Of a stretch of DNA of 64,000 bases, positions 23,712 to 36,783 are shown piece by piece (the first letter of the stretch is position 1; each line of letters starts with the position of its first letter). The notes beneath the pieces were generated by a model. The model saw only the letters and a program-made list of their open reading frames with translations. It was not told the DNA's origin and searched no databases. The position numbers and the translations under genes were made by a program. The DNA is from Chimonanthus salicifolius. Its lineage: Eukaryota > Streptophyta > Magnoliopsida > Laurales > Calycanthaceae. Location of the stretch: positions 15,587,802-15,651,801 of the forward strand of contig CM023534.1 in the NCBI GenBank assembly GCA_013350335.1, written 5' to 3'.

Positions 23712-23872
23712 ATCTTTTTTTTTTTGGATTAACGTGTGGAAAATTCAGACACTAGTTCTACTAAAACCCCTACTGGATGAACCCACTACTCCTAAGGCAC
23801 ACTAAGATTAGGCCATGGGAGCTCAACCCGCAATTTCCCACTTCCTGAGGCGAAAGGCAACCAATTGAGCTA
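23712..23872 (-). mobile_element. tRNA-derived SINE, family B, with 15-bp target duplication
   Basis: On the minus strand: box A-like TAGCTCAATTGG (23872-23861), box B-like GGTTGAGCTCCC (23828-23817), then a unique body and a poly(A) tail (T run 23715-23725). It is flanked by identical CACCCCTACTTCAAT at 23697-23711 and 23873-23887. This is the classic structure of an L1-mobilised SINE. Confidence 0.88.
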
Positions 23873-24504
23873 CACCCCTACTTCAATCTCTCTCATGAGT
23901 CATGACTAGTTTACAGCAAGTCAACTTCTTCTTTGTTAAAATTTTTAATATGATTATCAGATGTAGCCTTACATTGTCGAATATGGAATCTGAAAAGTGG
24001 ATACCATCGTAATTAAATGAGGAAATGAGATTTAGAATGCTATGAAAAGAATGTATCCATCAAGAATTTCCTACATGAAAGGTGCCTTCTGCCTAAAATT
24101 GAAATACCCTTAGCACAAATTCTTTTAGAACTACTAAACTAAAACTAATAAGAAGCACATACTTCGAACGTGTGATCGTTGAGTTATATTTTAAGTTACT
24201 AAATGAGCATCCACGGAGTTAAATATCAACCGATATGCTCTAAGTTTTAATTTAAAAAAAAAAAAAATAGGTGAGAGAAAGTTCTCGTCGATACCAAGAT
24301 TTGAACCCTTGAGTAAGACTAATTAGAGAAAAAATACATCGATTCTCATAAACTTGAATGACAAAATGTATGGGACAAGGAAGTAATAGAATATGGACGG
24401 ACTATTTTAATGAACGGAGATTAGCTTGCAATATTGGCATTTGATAACACTTTGATTGGAGCTAAATCTACAATAGGAACCATGAAGTAAAATTAAGTTT
24501 TCAA

Positions 24505-24697
24505 AAACTCAATGAGGTTGGAGTGATGACCAATAACTCACCTCCGAAAGTGGGAAGTCTTGAGTTTAATTCCCGCTTTCCCAAAGAGCCACTCCTCATA
24601 ATTTTACCTGTTGTGTATGAATAGGGAGATTTGCACATGCTCCAAGGAATTAGTCAGGTGCTCTGAGATGTCCGAACACCTTTATGTTAAAAAAAAT
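24505..24697 (+). mobile_element. SINE-like retroposon, family A
   Basis: GAGGTTGGAGTGATGACCAA, a box-B-like GAGTTTAATTCCC, GCTCCAAGGAATTAGTCAGG, GAGATGTCCGAACACC, then a short poly(A). It shares its whole 3' half with the minus-strand copies at 1934-2112 and 3626-3755. Confidence 0.65.
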
Positions 24698-25541
24698 GTA
24701 AGTTTTCATAGTACAATACTAAGAGTAAACAGAATAATATAAAACAAATTAAAGTTTCAATATGATGTCGACTATAATAGTAGGCTATTTTTATTTTAAA
24801 ATGAACAATCCTTTGAAAACATATCTATTCAAAACACATGCCAAAATTAATATTTATGTACACGAGCAAGAAACAGAGTGAAGAATATACCAAAAGAGAA
24901 GGAGAAATGCATGTTCTTTATTGCTTCAAAACCTTCCAAGGGGTGCATCTAATGTACAAGAGTCCTATATCATGCAGTATACATAACACCCTTACCAATC
25001 CACCATATACCAACCAAAATCACAAACCCGACTCCATTTCTTATCCCATATTCATTTGATAAAATCACCTTATCACGATGTATTTATTTGAATCCCTCCA
25101 GCCCTCAAAATCCTCCTTATTCTTCGCAGATTTACAACACAAGCGGTGATTTGAATCCCCATGTGAAATGCTTCCTCATCTACACATCTCCAAATTGCCC
25201 AAGCCAATATAACATAGGAAGCATTTGGAGATACCTCAAATTCTCAAATGGCTAAATTACCTATAAGAATGACTATTATCTATTTCGCGTCCTTAATTTT
25301 GGAATGCAACGACAATATGTGAATTACTGTTTTCTTCCCCTCTTTTCCTGCCAATTGACCTCAGCAAGACAAAGGGAAAAACACTGAATGTAAGTTTCAC
25401 TTCCATGCACCCCCAAGTTGTCTGGTAGAATGAATGAAATGTCGTCGACAAAAATTGCTTACCAGCAATTTGGGGTGCATCCTAACACATTGTTACCAAT
25501 TCTGATCCCATTTTTGTCCTTCATGGTCACACCATCGCTGG
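24698..25541. other. 3' flank of the DUF630/632 gene
   Basis: Downstream (minus-strand) side of the gene ending at 25542; presumably includes its 3' UTR. No other gene was recognised. Confidence 0.4.
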
Positions 25542-28500
25542 TTACATTTGTCTCCTTGGCATGGTTGGGTCATACTTATAATGAGCCTCCTTGATTGAAT
25601 TTTGTAGATCTGAATACATCTTCACTGATGAATCAGCAAATTCACTCAATTGATTGAAGAATCCTACCAAACTTGACTGTAGACTATGGAAACCTGAGTT
25701 CCAATCCATTGTTGATTCATATCTGTGAGTCTGTACTGTTTCACTATGGTCACCATCATCCCATGGCACTGATGACAGAGTTGAACTAGGATTCCTTCTG
25801 TGGGTCTTCTCTTGCTGTGGTAGGAAACGGGTTGTGACCGCTAGTAGTTTTCTTATAGAATCTATTACTGCCTCTTCCTTCTTCTCCAGGTCTTCAAGGC
25901 CCTTTAACCAATCACGGCAAATGATGAATATTGGAGGAGCAATATATCTCCGGGGTGAGAATGGCATCTGTCTCCGCCTTGAAGATTTCCGTTGCAGAGG
26001 AAAGACGACACATTTGAGCAGCCAACCATTTATAGCCTGCAAGTAGGATTTATGCATACCAAGCCATTTCGTGAGGCTCAAAGAGAGAGTTTTCAACTCA
26101 TTCTCAAGATGGATGGTTGCGTGTTGATGGGATTCAGAATGTACGGAGATTTTGGAGCTTTCATCATTGTATGCTATTGAAATGATGTTGAACTGAAGCT
26201 TGTGGTAGTCAAGTATCATCTCCCACATTCGGCTCGAACTGCATTTGGCAAGGTCAGGAATCATGTTGAATGAACAAGTGACACAGAAATAAAAGCAACA
26301 TAAAATCATGTAAGCACTTTTATGGAATTCATATATACATACACATGCAGTGTTCAACGGATGCATGATACCTGTTCTTTATTTTTTCCTTGTGGTTATC
26401 CTTTTGCGTTGCATTGATAACTAAATCACATGAATATGGTTTCAATTGTTGGGATTCAACAGGATATGAGGTCTCCAATTCAACAAATGCTAAAACTTGG
26501 CATTCATGGGCTCAACATAATATTTGAATAATTTAAACAAAAATTATTTTAAAATAAAATAACATGCGATAATAACAATAATAAAACTATACATTTAATC
26601 AAAACAATCAAATAAATATTTGAAAATTTTAGTTGGATTTCAAAAGAAGAAAATCTGATTACAACATTTTATCACCATGCCTAACATTTATGAGCTAGTA
26701 TTAGAAAAATACAAGACAAATCTGTTAACAAACCAATCTGGAAAAATCTGTCTGCAACACACATATGACCCATCTCAAGGAACCAATGTAAAATAGATTC
26801 GCAGGTACAATTGTACTCTACACATAGGGAATGTGGGAACACAGAAATCTACATAACTTTAGAGAAGAATATCAATGTACTCGTAGGAATACAGGCGTAA
26901 GGTGCACTTATGGCACCAATGGGTTTTGGAGCCCAAGATGCCGCCCCAGCATGGAACTAATTTTGCTCGGCACACATTTAAATAGTTTATAAATATGCAT
27001 TAAATAATTAATTTGCCTCTTTATCACACCAATATTAACAAATATAAATCATTTATCTAAAACACCAAAATGAAAGGGCAGCTTAACTTCTAAACATATT
27101 AAAAACATATTTATTGTATGTAGAGGCAAGTAATATGGAATCTCACATCAAGTATTACTAGGTAAGAATTCATATTAATGGGGATATCTAATCATTATTA
27201 CAGAAAAACTAAAAGAGGATTATAGAATAATTCTAAAAAAATCTTGCCTTACAGCTGGGCAAGGAACAAAATGGGTCTAGATCCTAGGTGCGAGGCTAAG
27301 CACATCTAAGGCTCGACTTTGTCTACTATGCATAAACTTGTCTATAAGATTGTAAAAGTGGGATTCTTTAGTGATCCAAAATGCTGGTTATCGTTATGAA
27401 CATCCATCCACAAAAATATTCTCAAGAGAAGGAAGACCAATAGCAATAGGAAAATGCCAAAGATTAGACAGAAAGTTAGGCAGTTCAGGTTTGGAGGAAT
27501 TTCTGTATAGGGACAATCTATATAACAAGGTTCCCTTCTTTTTAGTACAATTTATGTACTGACTAGACATTCTATAAATTATCTCTATTTGTATTCATGT
27601 GGATAAGTATTCCATGTCTTTGCTGCTAAGATAAGCCTTTATTTCTTTTTCTTTCTTTCTTTTTTTACTAAAATAAGTGCCATCACCATCAGTGAAGCCT
27701 TATCCCTTGCATTGGAACACATTCATATCCATCTATTGATCTGGATATTTTTTGTCTTCACATTGATATTGCCATTCATCCAGTTGGTAAAAGTTCCAAT
27801 GAATTAGTTTGGGAAGTTGTTTGAGAAGTCAGTATCAATGATAGGCACTGATGATGGTTTGGGATGAGAATGGAAAATCAGTATCAATTTATACTTGTTT
27901 GTTGAGGAGGTGCATAGGTATACATAACCATTGATTCTGCAATGGTGTTCAAAATATGCACAATTTAAAGGACATTTAAATGAGGAAAAACAGTAAAAAA
28001 TGGAGATTCCCTACTAGGTGAAAAAGCAAGAGCAACTTGAAGGTCCCCAAGATAGAGAAACCTCACTTTTTACTTCACTCTTGTTTGGTGTTTATTAGAG
28101 TGGTGGAGAAACTTTTTCCTAGTGAAAGTTACTTAGGAAGAGTTTGCAAATGCTAGAAGAGGATAAGTTGCCCTGGACGTAGTCTACCAATTTCTGAGGC
28201 AACGATTCAACATCTGTTGGAAAATAATGTCCTCACACACTTTTTTTAAACGGAATTTTTCCTTGTAAAATACCTTTGTCAAGAATACTGCCTCTCTCGA
28301 AGAGGAAAGCTACAGACAAAGGGAAATTTCGGTCAGAAGCAAAACGTGCTCATATCATGCTTTGGCACCTCAACAAGTGGTAAAAGTTCCTTCTATCTCC
28401 TGATTTCTCATGAAGCATCTGCCATTGATGTAGGCAAGCAACACCTATGGAAAGCCTTTTTCTTTTTTATTTGTTTGTCCAACTTTCCAGACAAGTGCAG

Positions 28501-31500
28501 ATGCACCTTAAGTAGATTGTAAAAGATACAAGTTACCATTGTAAGGTTTAAGAGTATTTCTCTTGACAATCCATTTTTAGAAAGCATTCACTTTGAATGA
28601 AGAGTTTCCTATGCAGTGCTCAACCACACTAAAAATATCCATGTCAATATTTAAGAAGAATAAAATATAAAATAGTTGTTGGGAAAGTGGCAATGATGAT
28701 CATGATGATGATCAAATATTAAATTGCTACTCCAAACATGCAAAGTTGACAATATTTATGTGATAATGCTTCTTTTCCATAGACCCAGTCACATGATCAA
28801 GCCCCTATAAGCCAAGAAAGAACAGGCATGTTTCTCTAAATCATGGTATAGATGTTTCTTTCACATAGAAGTAATGAGTGCACTAGAGGTTCTCTTGATA
28901 AGAACATGTACGTGGGATTAGTTTTCACATGAAACCAATATTTAGTACATATCTGGTTAAATCACATTGAAGAAAATCATTTTTACTTTCTTCACCAATC
29001 ATCCATTCCCATTGCAGAAGTAATAGCAACACCCTTTCACGTTGAATCAATAATTCAGTTGCAATCTTGTGTGCAACCAAACAAATTCTTGAATAGAAAG
29101 ATATTGAAATTGCATCCAACATGTCAAAACTACGAAGCACAGAACAAACAATGAACAATGACTTCATCTAAATATTTAAACTACTCCTTCAAGACTATCT
29201 CAAGGATAGAGAAGGAATGAAAGACATCTTACCTTTCAATCAATTCCTCAAGTTGTGGTTCAAGTTCTTTGTCCCTTAGCTCCTCAATTTTCTTTGATAT
29301 TGTATTAATTCGGTGAATTGCAACCCTGATCCTTGAATGCAGATCCTTGACAATAGCACGAGTTTTATCAACCTTGTAAGGACTTTCCACTTTAGACTCC
29401 TGGTGTCTTAACAATTTGCACTTCATGTCGTACTCTTTTCTGATGATTTCACTTGCCTGGAAGTAAGAAAGGAATTTGTAAATGGTGTTTTAATTTCCAA
29501 TCTATGGCTAATTGATAGGTCTTAGCAACTATGCATTTTGGAGGAATTATATGAAGGGAAGTCAATAATCTACTTGTCCGACACCTCATGTGTGATATTC
29601 ATATTTATAAAAATTAGAAGATTTTAAATATATATAACATGTAAAAAATATACAAAAATATAAAATCAGAAACAATATAGTCCAACCAGTCTTGTGGGCC
29701 CATTCTGGTCCATCCAAACATGTTAAGAATGGTTGGATAAGGAGGCCTCCCTATAGATCAGAATTGTCATTCCCCCCACACCCACACGGAAAAAAAAAAC
29801 CTTAATTTGCCAACTCTGATGACATAACCATCCCACAACAGTTTTGACATAGGACAGAAGTGAAGTGTGCCCTAAGATGAGGTTAAGGCATTCAAAATTC
29901 TAGATTCTAGGAATGTAATGAAAGAAAATAAGAAATCTGAGTGGGATCTACTGTTATATGCTTAAAATATGCAATGAAAATGCTGATTTAATAAGATAAC
30001 ATTCCATATTCAATGATTAAAACAAGATCTATGCAAATAACATCACAAAAATCAAAAGATCTAAAGAGATTCATAGCATGGAAGCATATGAAATCCTAGA
30101 AATAATCACAAGTCAAGATTAGGGCTTCCAAATATCCTATGATCAGATTCAAGATACCTAGAATTCCTACGAACAAGTGAACAAGTACAGATTCTTAATG
30201 AAGAATAAAGTCCTACTTGAATCCAAAGCCAAAAACACTTAAAATAGGAATAAAAACGAGGCTGCTTAGGGGATTTCGGGCACAAAAAAGTTCATAACAG
30301 GGCGGGGAATGGAATCGGCACACAAAACAGGACTGAAATCAATCCATCCATGAGATCCGGGTTGGGACGACCTGCGAAGTTGAGATCTGGGCTTGGTTGG
30401 ATTAGATTTCGAATTTTTGAGTTGTTTTGGGTTCCGAAACGTGTGACAATTGGGAAGAATGAAAAGGAGAAGAAGGAAAGAGAAGAAGAAAAAGAGATTA
30501 GGAAGAAGAAAAAGGATAATAAGCACCCGTTTCCTTGGAGTCACACTAAAGGAGAGATGGAATCACCCCACCAGTTATCTCAAGAGAGCATGCAGAAATT
30601 CTTCACTTGTATTCTATTCTCGAAACAATAAGTGTTTACAATTGTTTATAAGAAATACCTATGAAACCCTAGAAACACACGCATGTGTACCAAATGTGTG
30701 AACAATGCAAACCCTTTAAATTAACTTATTACATTTCAAAGTTGACAAATAAAAATAAAATAAACAATAAAGTAAACTTCTTAAATTCACTACTATGGCA
30801 ACTCTGGATCCATAAGACAGTTGGATCAATCCAATCACGATCCGATGGACAAAACAGCTTCCAAACCCGATTTGATGAAATGAACAGTCAGATCAGGCCT
30901 TCCAAGCAATTAAGTCACGGATCAATGCACTATCTGGACTGTCTATGGCTAGATCTGCCTCTATCCATAGTCAGAAATGTAGGGTTTGAACAAAAATTCA
31001 TCATTCAACCATGATGAGGGAAAATCTAGATTCCGATACATCATTCTTTGCTGGAGTCCCATGATGTCCTCGGACAAGTTTGTTTCAACAGTTCAAATTA
31101 GAAATTACATCATCTTGATGTGGTGGTTATGACAATTAAATCAAATTAAATTTTATTTCAGCAATCAACATTGTTTCCTTTCCAACCATGCAGAATACAT
31201 GCAGGCAGATTACTCCTCATCTTTTATATTTCTAATATGTATGTATCATTAGATAATACTGTGGATAGACCATGCCCCAAAGTCTACCCCATGTACAAAT
31301 TTAACTCTCCAGTCAAGTAAAGGAACATGTCAAAAGAGACAAATAGACAGTTTTGATCTTTAAATACAAGCTGTTTCTGGGAGAGGGTATATTCAGAGGA
31401 GACCCACAAAATTTAGATAACCAGATCAAGTATCTTATATTTCATATACATGGCACCTTAGATCAACTATCTAGTGATCAGTGATTATGAAATAAATAGG

Positions 31501-34500
31501 AATTGCATGGTTCTAAGCTTCAAAATGTAAATTTTGCTGGGGTACAGAATTAAATTCATGTGGGATAATGGTGAATTGATTTAGGTCATTGACAAGACAG
31601 GTGCTATGATTGGCAAGTGATGTCCCAAAAAGTATGGCCTACGTAGCATTGAACATAACAGTATTTTCTTCTAACCCACATATACTAATGCCACCAATAG
31701 AAGGGATATGATATTCAAGTCTAGGAGATATTCTTTGAGGTATATATATTATGAGTCGAGTCCATCAGAATGATGCTCTCCTACTTAGTAGTAAAGTAAA
31801 ATATTGAAGGCTATAGGTATGATTCCATATGGGATAAACACATACATGACCTAGAGTGAGGAGCAGGAAAGGTAGATAAAAAGAAAAAAAAACATCAGTA
31901 ACCTTGATTTCATCATAAAGCTTTCTTTCCCATGCATACAATCTATCTAAAGTTGATGCATGACTGCCAGAATTCATGCAAAAACTATTAAAAAGGCTAC
32001 TGCTGCTCTCTCCAATACTGTCTTTTGAAGTTGAGGCAAGAGGATTCCTGGATGATGAAGAACGTGATGACACTGATCTATTCCACGTTAAGTACTTTAC
32101 AGCACTTGTAGCAGGTTCTGCAGATAATGTTCAAGAGATTAGACATATAACATAAGGTCAAAAGAGAGACACAATTCTGTTTAGACACAGCCACATTATA
32201 ACTCCTAACAGTTCACTAACAACCTTGAAAAATGCATTTATCATGCACGAGTAGTTAAAAACTGGATCTAAGTACAAAATATAGAAATGTATCTGGGTAA
32301 GAAGTAGATAATCCTTGATTCAAGATAAGAATGGTATATTGTCAGGTTTAACTGGGCATTCAGGCCCAAGCTTCAGCATTTCGATCGATGATTCCCATTG
32401 TGGATAAAGTGTACCAAACAATAACTCAGTTTGCAAAATTGTAGTCATCCAAAGAATGTCTCTTTATCACATTAAAAAGGAAAGTCAGTCTCTTTCTCAA
32501 CCATCTATTACAAGCTGTTGATTGACTGTCAAGATCAACAAACACCAGGGTTAACTAGGAAAGGAAATACAGATTTTCATCCTAATAAGCACATTTGTAT
32601 GTGTCAGCCAAATACCATAACACATATACTTGAAAAGCTACAGATAAGTTTATTGTCAAGATATAAATTTCAAATCATTTAAGAGATTCATGTAGTATCC
32701 ACTATATAAGAGGATAACAACATCATCAAATTTGCCACCACCAACCTGCACTCAATAATTAGAGATAGTGAAAGAATAATCCAATTTATTAGACTGACAT
32801 GCTCAAAACAATAAAATGATTGGAAGATTAGTTAAACAACAAAAAAATATTGCCAAGAAAGAGATGAGTTCAAGAGACACTTGCCAAGTTGTCATTATTT
32901 CAAGGTCACTGTGTTCAAAATTCATCTCTGTGACACTGACACGTGCTAGTTTCCAAGTTATATAGAGGAGAATTTGCCAGAATAAGAATTGGCGTAGAGA
33001 GACCTACCTTGAGAAATATGCTCTGAATCCTCAAAACAAAACAAACAGGCTTTGAAGAAAACTGAAGCACTTGACCTCCTAGCTGCATTAAAAAGAAAAG
33101 ATTTATCATTACAAGCTCTCATCCCAACAGTCGATAAGATTTTGTAAGATTTAGTGAAACATGAACAGTTGCAGGTGAGAGAATATGAGCCCTAGATTAT
33201 TTCAAAAGCTTCAACATGGGATTTATATAAACAATAAACACATGATGTAGACGGTATAACATAATGCCCAGCTGAGTGCCTTTTTTCCCCAACCAGTATT
33301 AGTACGGCAAAGGCCCACCATTAAATGAACTAAGTCATTTGATTCATAATTCTCATCATGGAAGAGCAGTCGTTTTCATGGCTCCCTCAATGCATAATCC
33401 CAGCCATGCACCCAACTGGTGCCATTCAAGTAAGCAATTATTGTCATTTCTACACTTGATGAGACCAAAATCTGAAGGTTAGGATCATCTGGTGGGAGAG
33501 ACTTTTAGTCATCTCCCTTACATGATTGGGCCTATAACATAATGGGTTCAGTCACCAAAAGATGAGTTGCACATGTACAGAGTATATTCTGATAAATTGT
33601 TCGATTGTATGTTTCCTCCAAAATGGGAAGTTTCTTTACAAGACAGAATATAGCTTAGCAACAATGCCAGATATCTGACCTTTTGTTTCAGGGAAAATTG
33701 GTCGGTGCTGCACCTTATTTGCCTCAAGCATCCTGGGAACTTCATTGCCAGATTCAGAAGCTTTGATGAAAAGATACTCTATTTCTTTTATGCTTGATAA
33801 GAAATCCCTTGGCGCAAGTTTATTCTGAGAAGTGGATTTTTTCACCATTCCTCTGTTTTCATCAGTAGGAAGGGTAACTAGAGAAGAGTCTTTTGAAGGT
33901 GCCATATCAGGAGTTTCACTTTCAGCTGCATCATCCATGCTTCCCTTAGGCATCATGTCTTCTCCATTTAAATGTCCAACTTTATGAGTTATACTTCTCG
34001 TTGATTTCAATTTAGGAGATACATTATTTGAATTAGAATCTATTCCATCGTTATCTTTTTTCAGACTTTGAAGTGACATGCTAACAGAAGATTCATTGTC
34101 ATCAGAGATCTCATGTCGTGTCCTCCTAATACAAGCCCCCTCATCTTCCAAATCAGGAATTCCCTCCTCTTCTCTAAGTCGTTGGATATCATCAGCATTT
34201 TCCAATTCATGGTTCAATGTCCTCTCATCATGGAAAGAGAACTGGCTGTCAATCGTATCAAAAAGGCCAAAATAATCCCATGGTGAAGTTCCTGGAGGTG
34301 GTCTTGGATCTTCAAATGAAGGATGGTTTTCAGTAGATCGTGGTGTATGATTTTGAGGAGTACCTGAAGGTGGCATTAACTTCACTCTTGCACAAACAGG
34401 TGGTCTCTCTTCAACCTTTGCTAAAGAAGTCCCAACAGTTCTCATATAACTTACCTGAAACTGGCCAGAGTTTGGAGAAGGTAGTCCTGGCGAAAGGGGT

Positions 34501-34805
34501 TCAACAGATTCCACATGCTGTGAAGGAGATGGAGACGAGTAAGAGAATTGTGAAAGAGACTTGTCTGTCAAAGCAAGAGGCTCAGGGGTTGCAGATGTGG
34601 AAGTGTACAAAGAAGAGTCAACTTGTGCATCAGGTTCTACAAACTTTTTTAGTGCAGCTCCTGTGTTTCTGAGAGAGTGAATATAAGCAACATGAGCAGC
34701 TGCCAGTGAGCACCTGCCATCAAGCATCTGTTTAACAAAGCGCTTCCTTTCTCGGCATAGCAGTAAGGCCTTGTCATCTTCTATTTTAGAACTTGATACG
34801 CCCAT
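25542..34805 (-). CDS. DUF630/DUF632 protein (NRG2/REL2-like family), 5 coding exons, 778 aa
   Basis: Coding exons: 34805-33680, 33082-33008, 32117-31903, 29456-29233, 26238-25542, all GT-AG with matching phases (1, 1, 0, 2). DUF630 fills residues 1-60: MGVSSSKIEDDKALLLCRER, then RCSLAAAHVAYIHSLRNTG. Gly2 with Ser6 fits an N-myristoylation signal. A Ser/Pro-rich middle contains the family motif SPWDYFGLFD. DUF632 runs from about residue 333 (FLSSIKEIEYLFIKASESG) to near 700, including YAWERKLYDEIK, a basic coiled-coil-like RIRVAIHRINTISKKIEELR, and LGMHKSYLQAINGWLLKCV. Family members include the nitrate-response regulator NRG2 and rice leaf-rolling REL2; which subfamily this is cannot be told. 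The chosen ATG sits three bases after a splice acceptor (TTGCAG|AAAATGG), so an in-frame upstream ATG at 34829 lies in an intron. Introns 3 and 4 are 2.4 and 3.0 kb, without recognised genes. Confidence 0.93.
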
Positions 34806-34808
34806 TTT

Positions 34809-35914
34809 CTGCAAGAAAAAAAAAATCAAGAAAAAGGTTCAGTGTGAACTGCCAGACCAGACAGTTAATGTAGCTGATTTATCTTCATCAGCAGCATCAG
34901 AATCATCCTTAAAGCATTCATAAGCCCAAATGCATAAAAATATTTAGAGACCCCAATGGGGAAGAAAAAAACTACTAAGAAGTCAACAGGTAAAACTAAA
35001 ACCCGACTCTCAACAAATCAAGAATATTGTAGAATATCCACTTAGAAGTTCCAACATCTATCTCACATGATAATAGATTTTACACTAACATATGCAGGAA
35101 TTTTCTTAATGCCACATCCATTACAAAACTCGAGACTGCAAATAGATTTAATGCAGATGATTCCGTTCCTTCTGGCATAAATTGATATCAATGTTTCATA
35201 AATCACAAGCTAAGTGGCTATACCTCTATGGTGTTAATCAATAAACCAGAAGGTATAAAAATATTAATACTGCATTACTCTTCCTTCTAATGCTCCAAAC
35301 CCACAAAAATTGCTACATTTCATCAATAATTACAATTTACTACCATAGCGCATGACTAGACTGCCAAATCCATTTCAAGAACGCTAACTTTTCCATTCAA
35401 TCCATTGAATCAGTAAGAGAGTACTCGAAATTCCAAATCTGCCTTCCCCAGAAGGGGTAAAAAGAACAAAATCCACCCTGAATTCTAAAACAGGGAAAAA
35501 AAAAACTCCAGGTAATCAACACATAATATGCTCAGAAGTAAATAAAAACTGATAACTTATTTATTTATAAAATTTTAAGGCAAGAAAAATTACAGTGTTA
35601 TAAGTAATAGCTAAGTCCCCCAATCCTTCCAAATAACTATCTTCCTCCTAAATAATCATCTTCATCTGAAGATTCAAAACCATCATATATGCATGTTTGA
35701 AAACCTTAGTCTTCATCTCTCCCATCCACAAATTCACTGGCAAAATTCAAAATTCAGAAGCAAAGAATGAAAAGAAACAACTTAGCTGTGAATCTAATCA
35801 AGGGAAACAGAAACGGAAGACACATGAAAACCATCCATGACTCCAAACTCATAAATTGAAAATTTGTAGCTAAAAGTATCGAACTCCAGGCCACACATGT
35901 GGCGTGCGCACCCA

Positions 35915-35956
<42 letters not shown>

Positions 35957-36783
35957 AAATTGTTTATGAATCAACAACATTACCAAAAGAAAGAAAACGT
36001 TCCATGAAATGAAAAGAAAAAATGATGAAAATCTTTTATGTGAATAATTTAATTTACAGAAAATTATATCAAATAACCACCAATTCAAAACCATAAAACA
36101 GATACACAAAAAAAGAAAAGAAAAAACTCATTCTTTGTATTTCTACATCCACAAACCAACCAACTAAACTCTTAAAAAAACCAAAAGCTAAACATTAATC
36201 ATCTCAGAAGGAAAGGAATAAAAAAACCAAAGAGTTACTCGACAAATTTCAAGCCACTCAAATGGAGAAAAAGATAGATAAAAAAACCAAGTTGATATGA
36301 ATCACTTCAAAGGAATTTGATATAAAATCAAGAACCGATTACAAAGACCCATACCTCCACAATTCTACTCCACTTTAATAAAAGGAAAAATTCAGGCCAC
36401 TCAAGATCAACAAAATTAATAAAAAGTAACATTTCTCTAAGAATCTGATTCGCAAAACAAAATTCAGTTCAACCAAAAGAGGGGGAAAAAAAAACAAATT
36501 CCCGATGGATCTGTATAACAGCAACCAAAATTGAAGCAAAAAGCAAGAAACTAGAACCCAACACTTTAAATTTCAATCCACTCAAATCACGAAACAAAAT
36601 TTAGGAATCTCACTCCCTAAAGCTCAAAAAAGAGGGAAAAAAAGGAACCTCCCGATAGGTGATAAGCCATAAAATCAATAAAAAACAAAAAAAGCTAACA
36701 TAAAATCAAACCCACCAGTGAAACAGTACATGAATTCTCTGATAAAGAAGAGAAAAAATGAAGAAAAGGTTGGAATTTTCACC
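34809..36783 (-). other. Predicted 5' UTR intron and end of 5' UTR exon of the DUF630/632 gene
   Basis: An acceptor TTTTTTCTTGCAG lies directly ahead of the start codon (intron end 34809). A matching donor ATTTCCAG|GTGAAAAT is at 36783/36782. The interval is AT-rich, without recognised coding sequence, and contains a GA microsatellite. A long intron just before the ATG is plausible for this family; transcript data would be needed for proof. Confidence 0.55.
35918..35955. repeat. (GA)19 microsatellite
   Basis: 38 nt of uninterrupted GA within the predicted 5' UTR intron; reads CT on the coding strand. Confidence 0.95.

Noticed and set aside
33636..33679. Extension of DUF630/632 exon 1 to its in-frame stop
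   Set aside because: A donor AAAAG|GTCAGA at 33680/33679 and a phase-matched next exon carrying the conserved FFKACLFCFEDS segment show the stop lies in intron 1.
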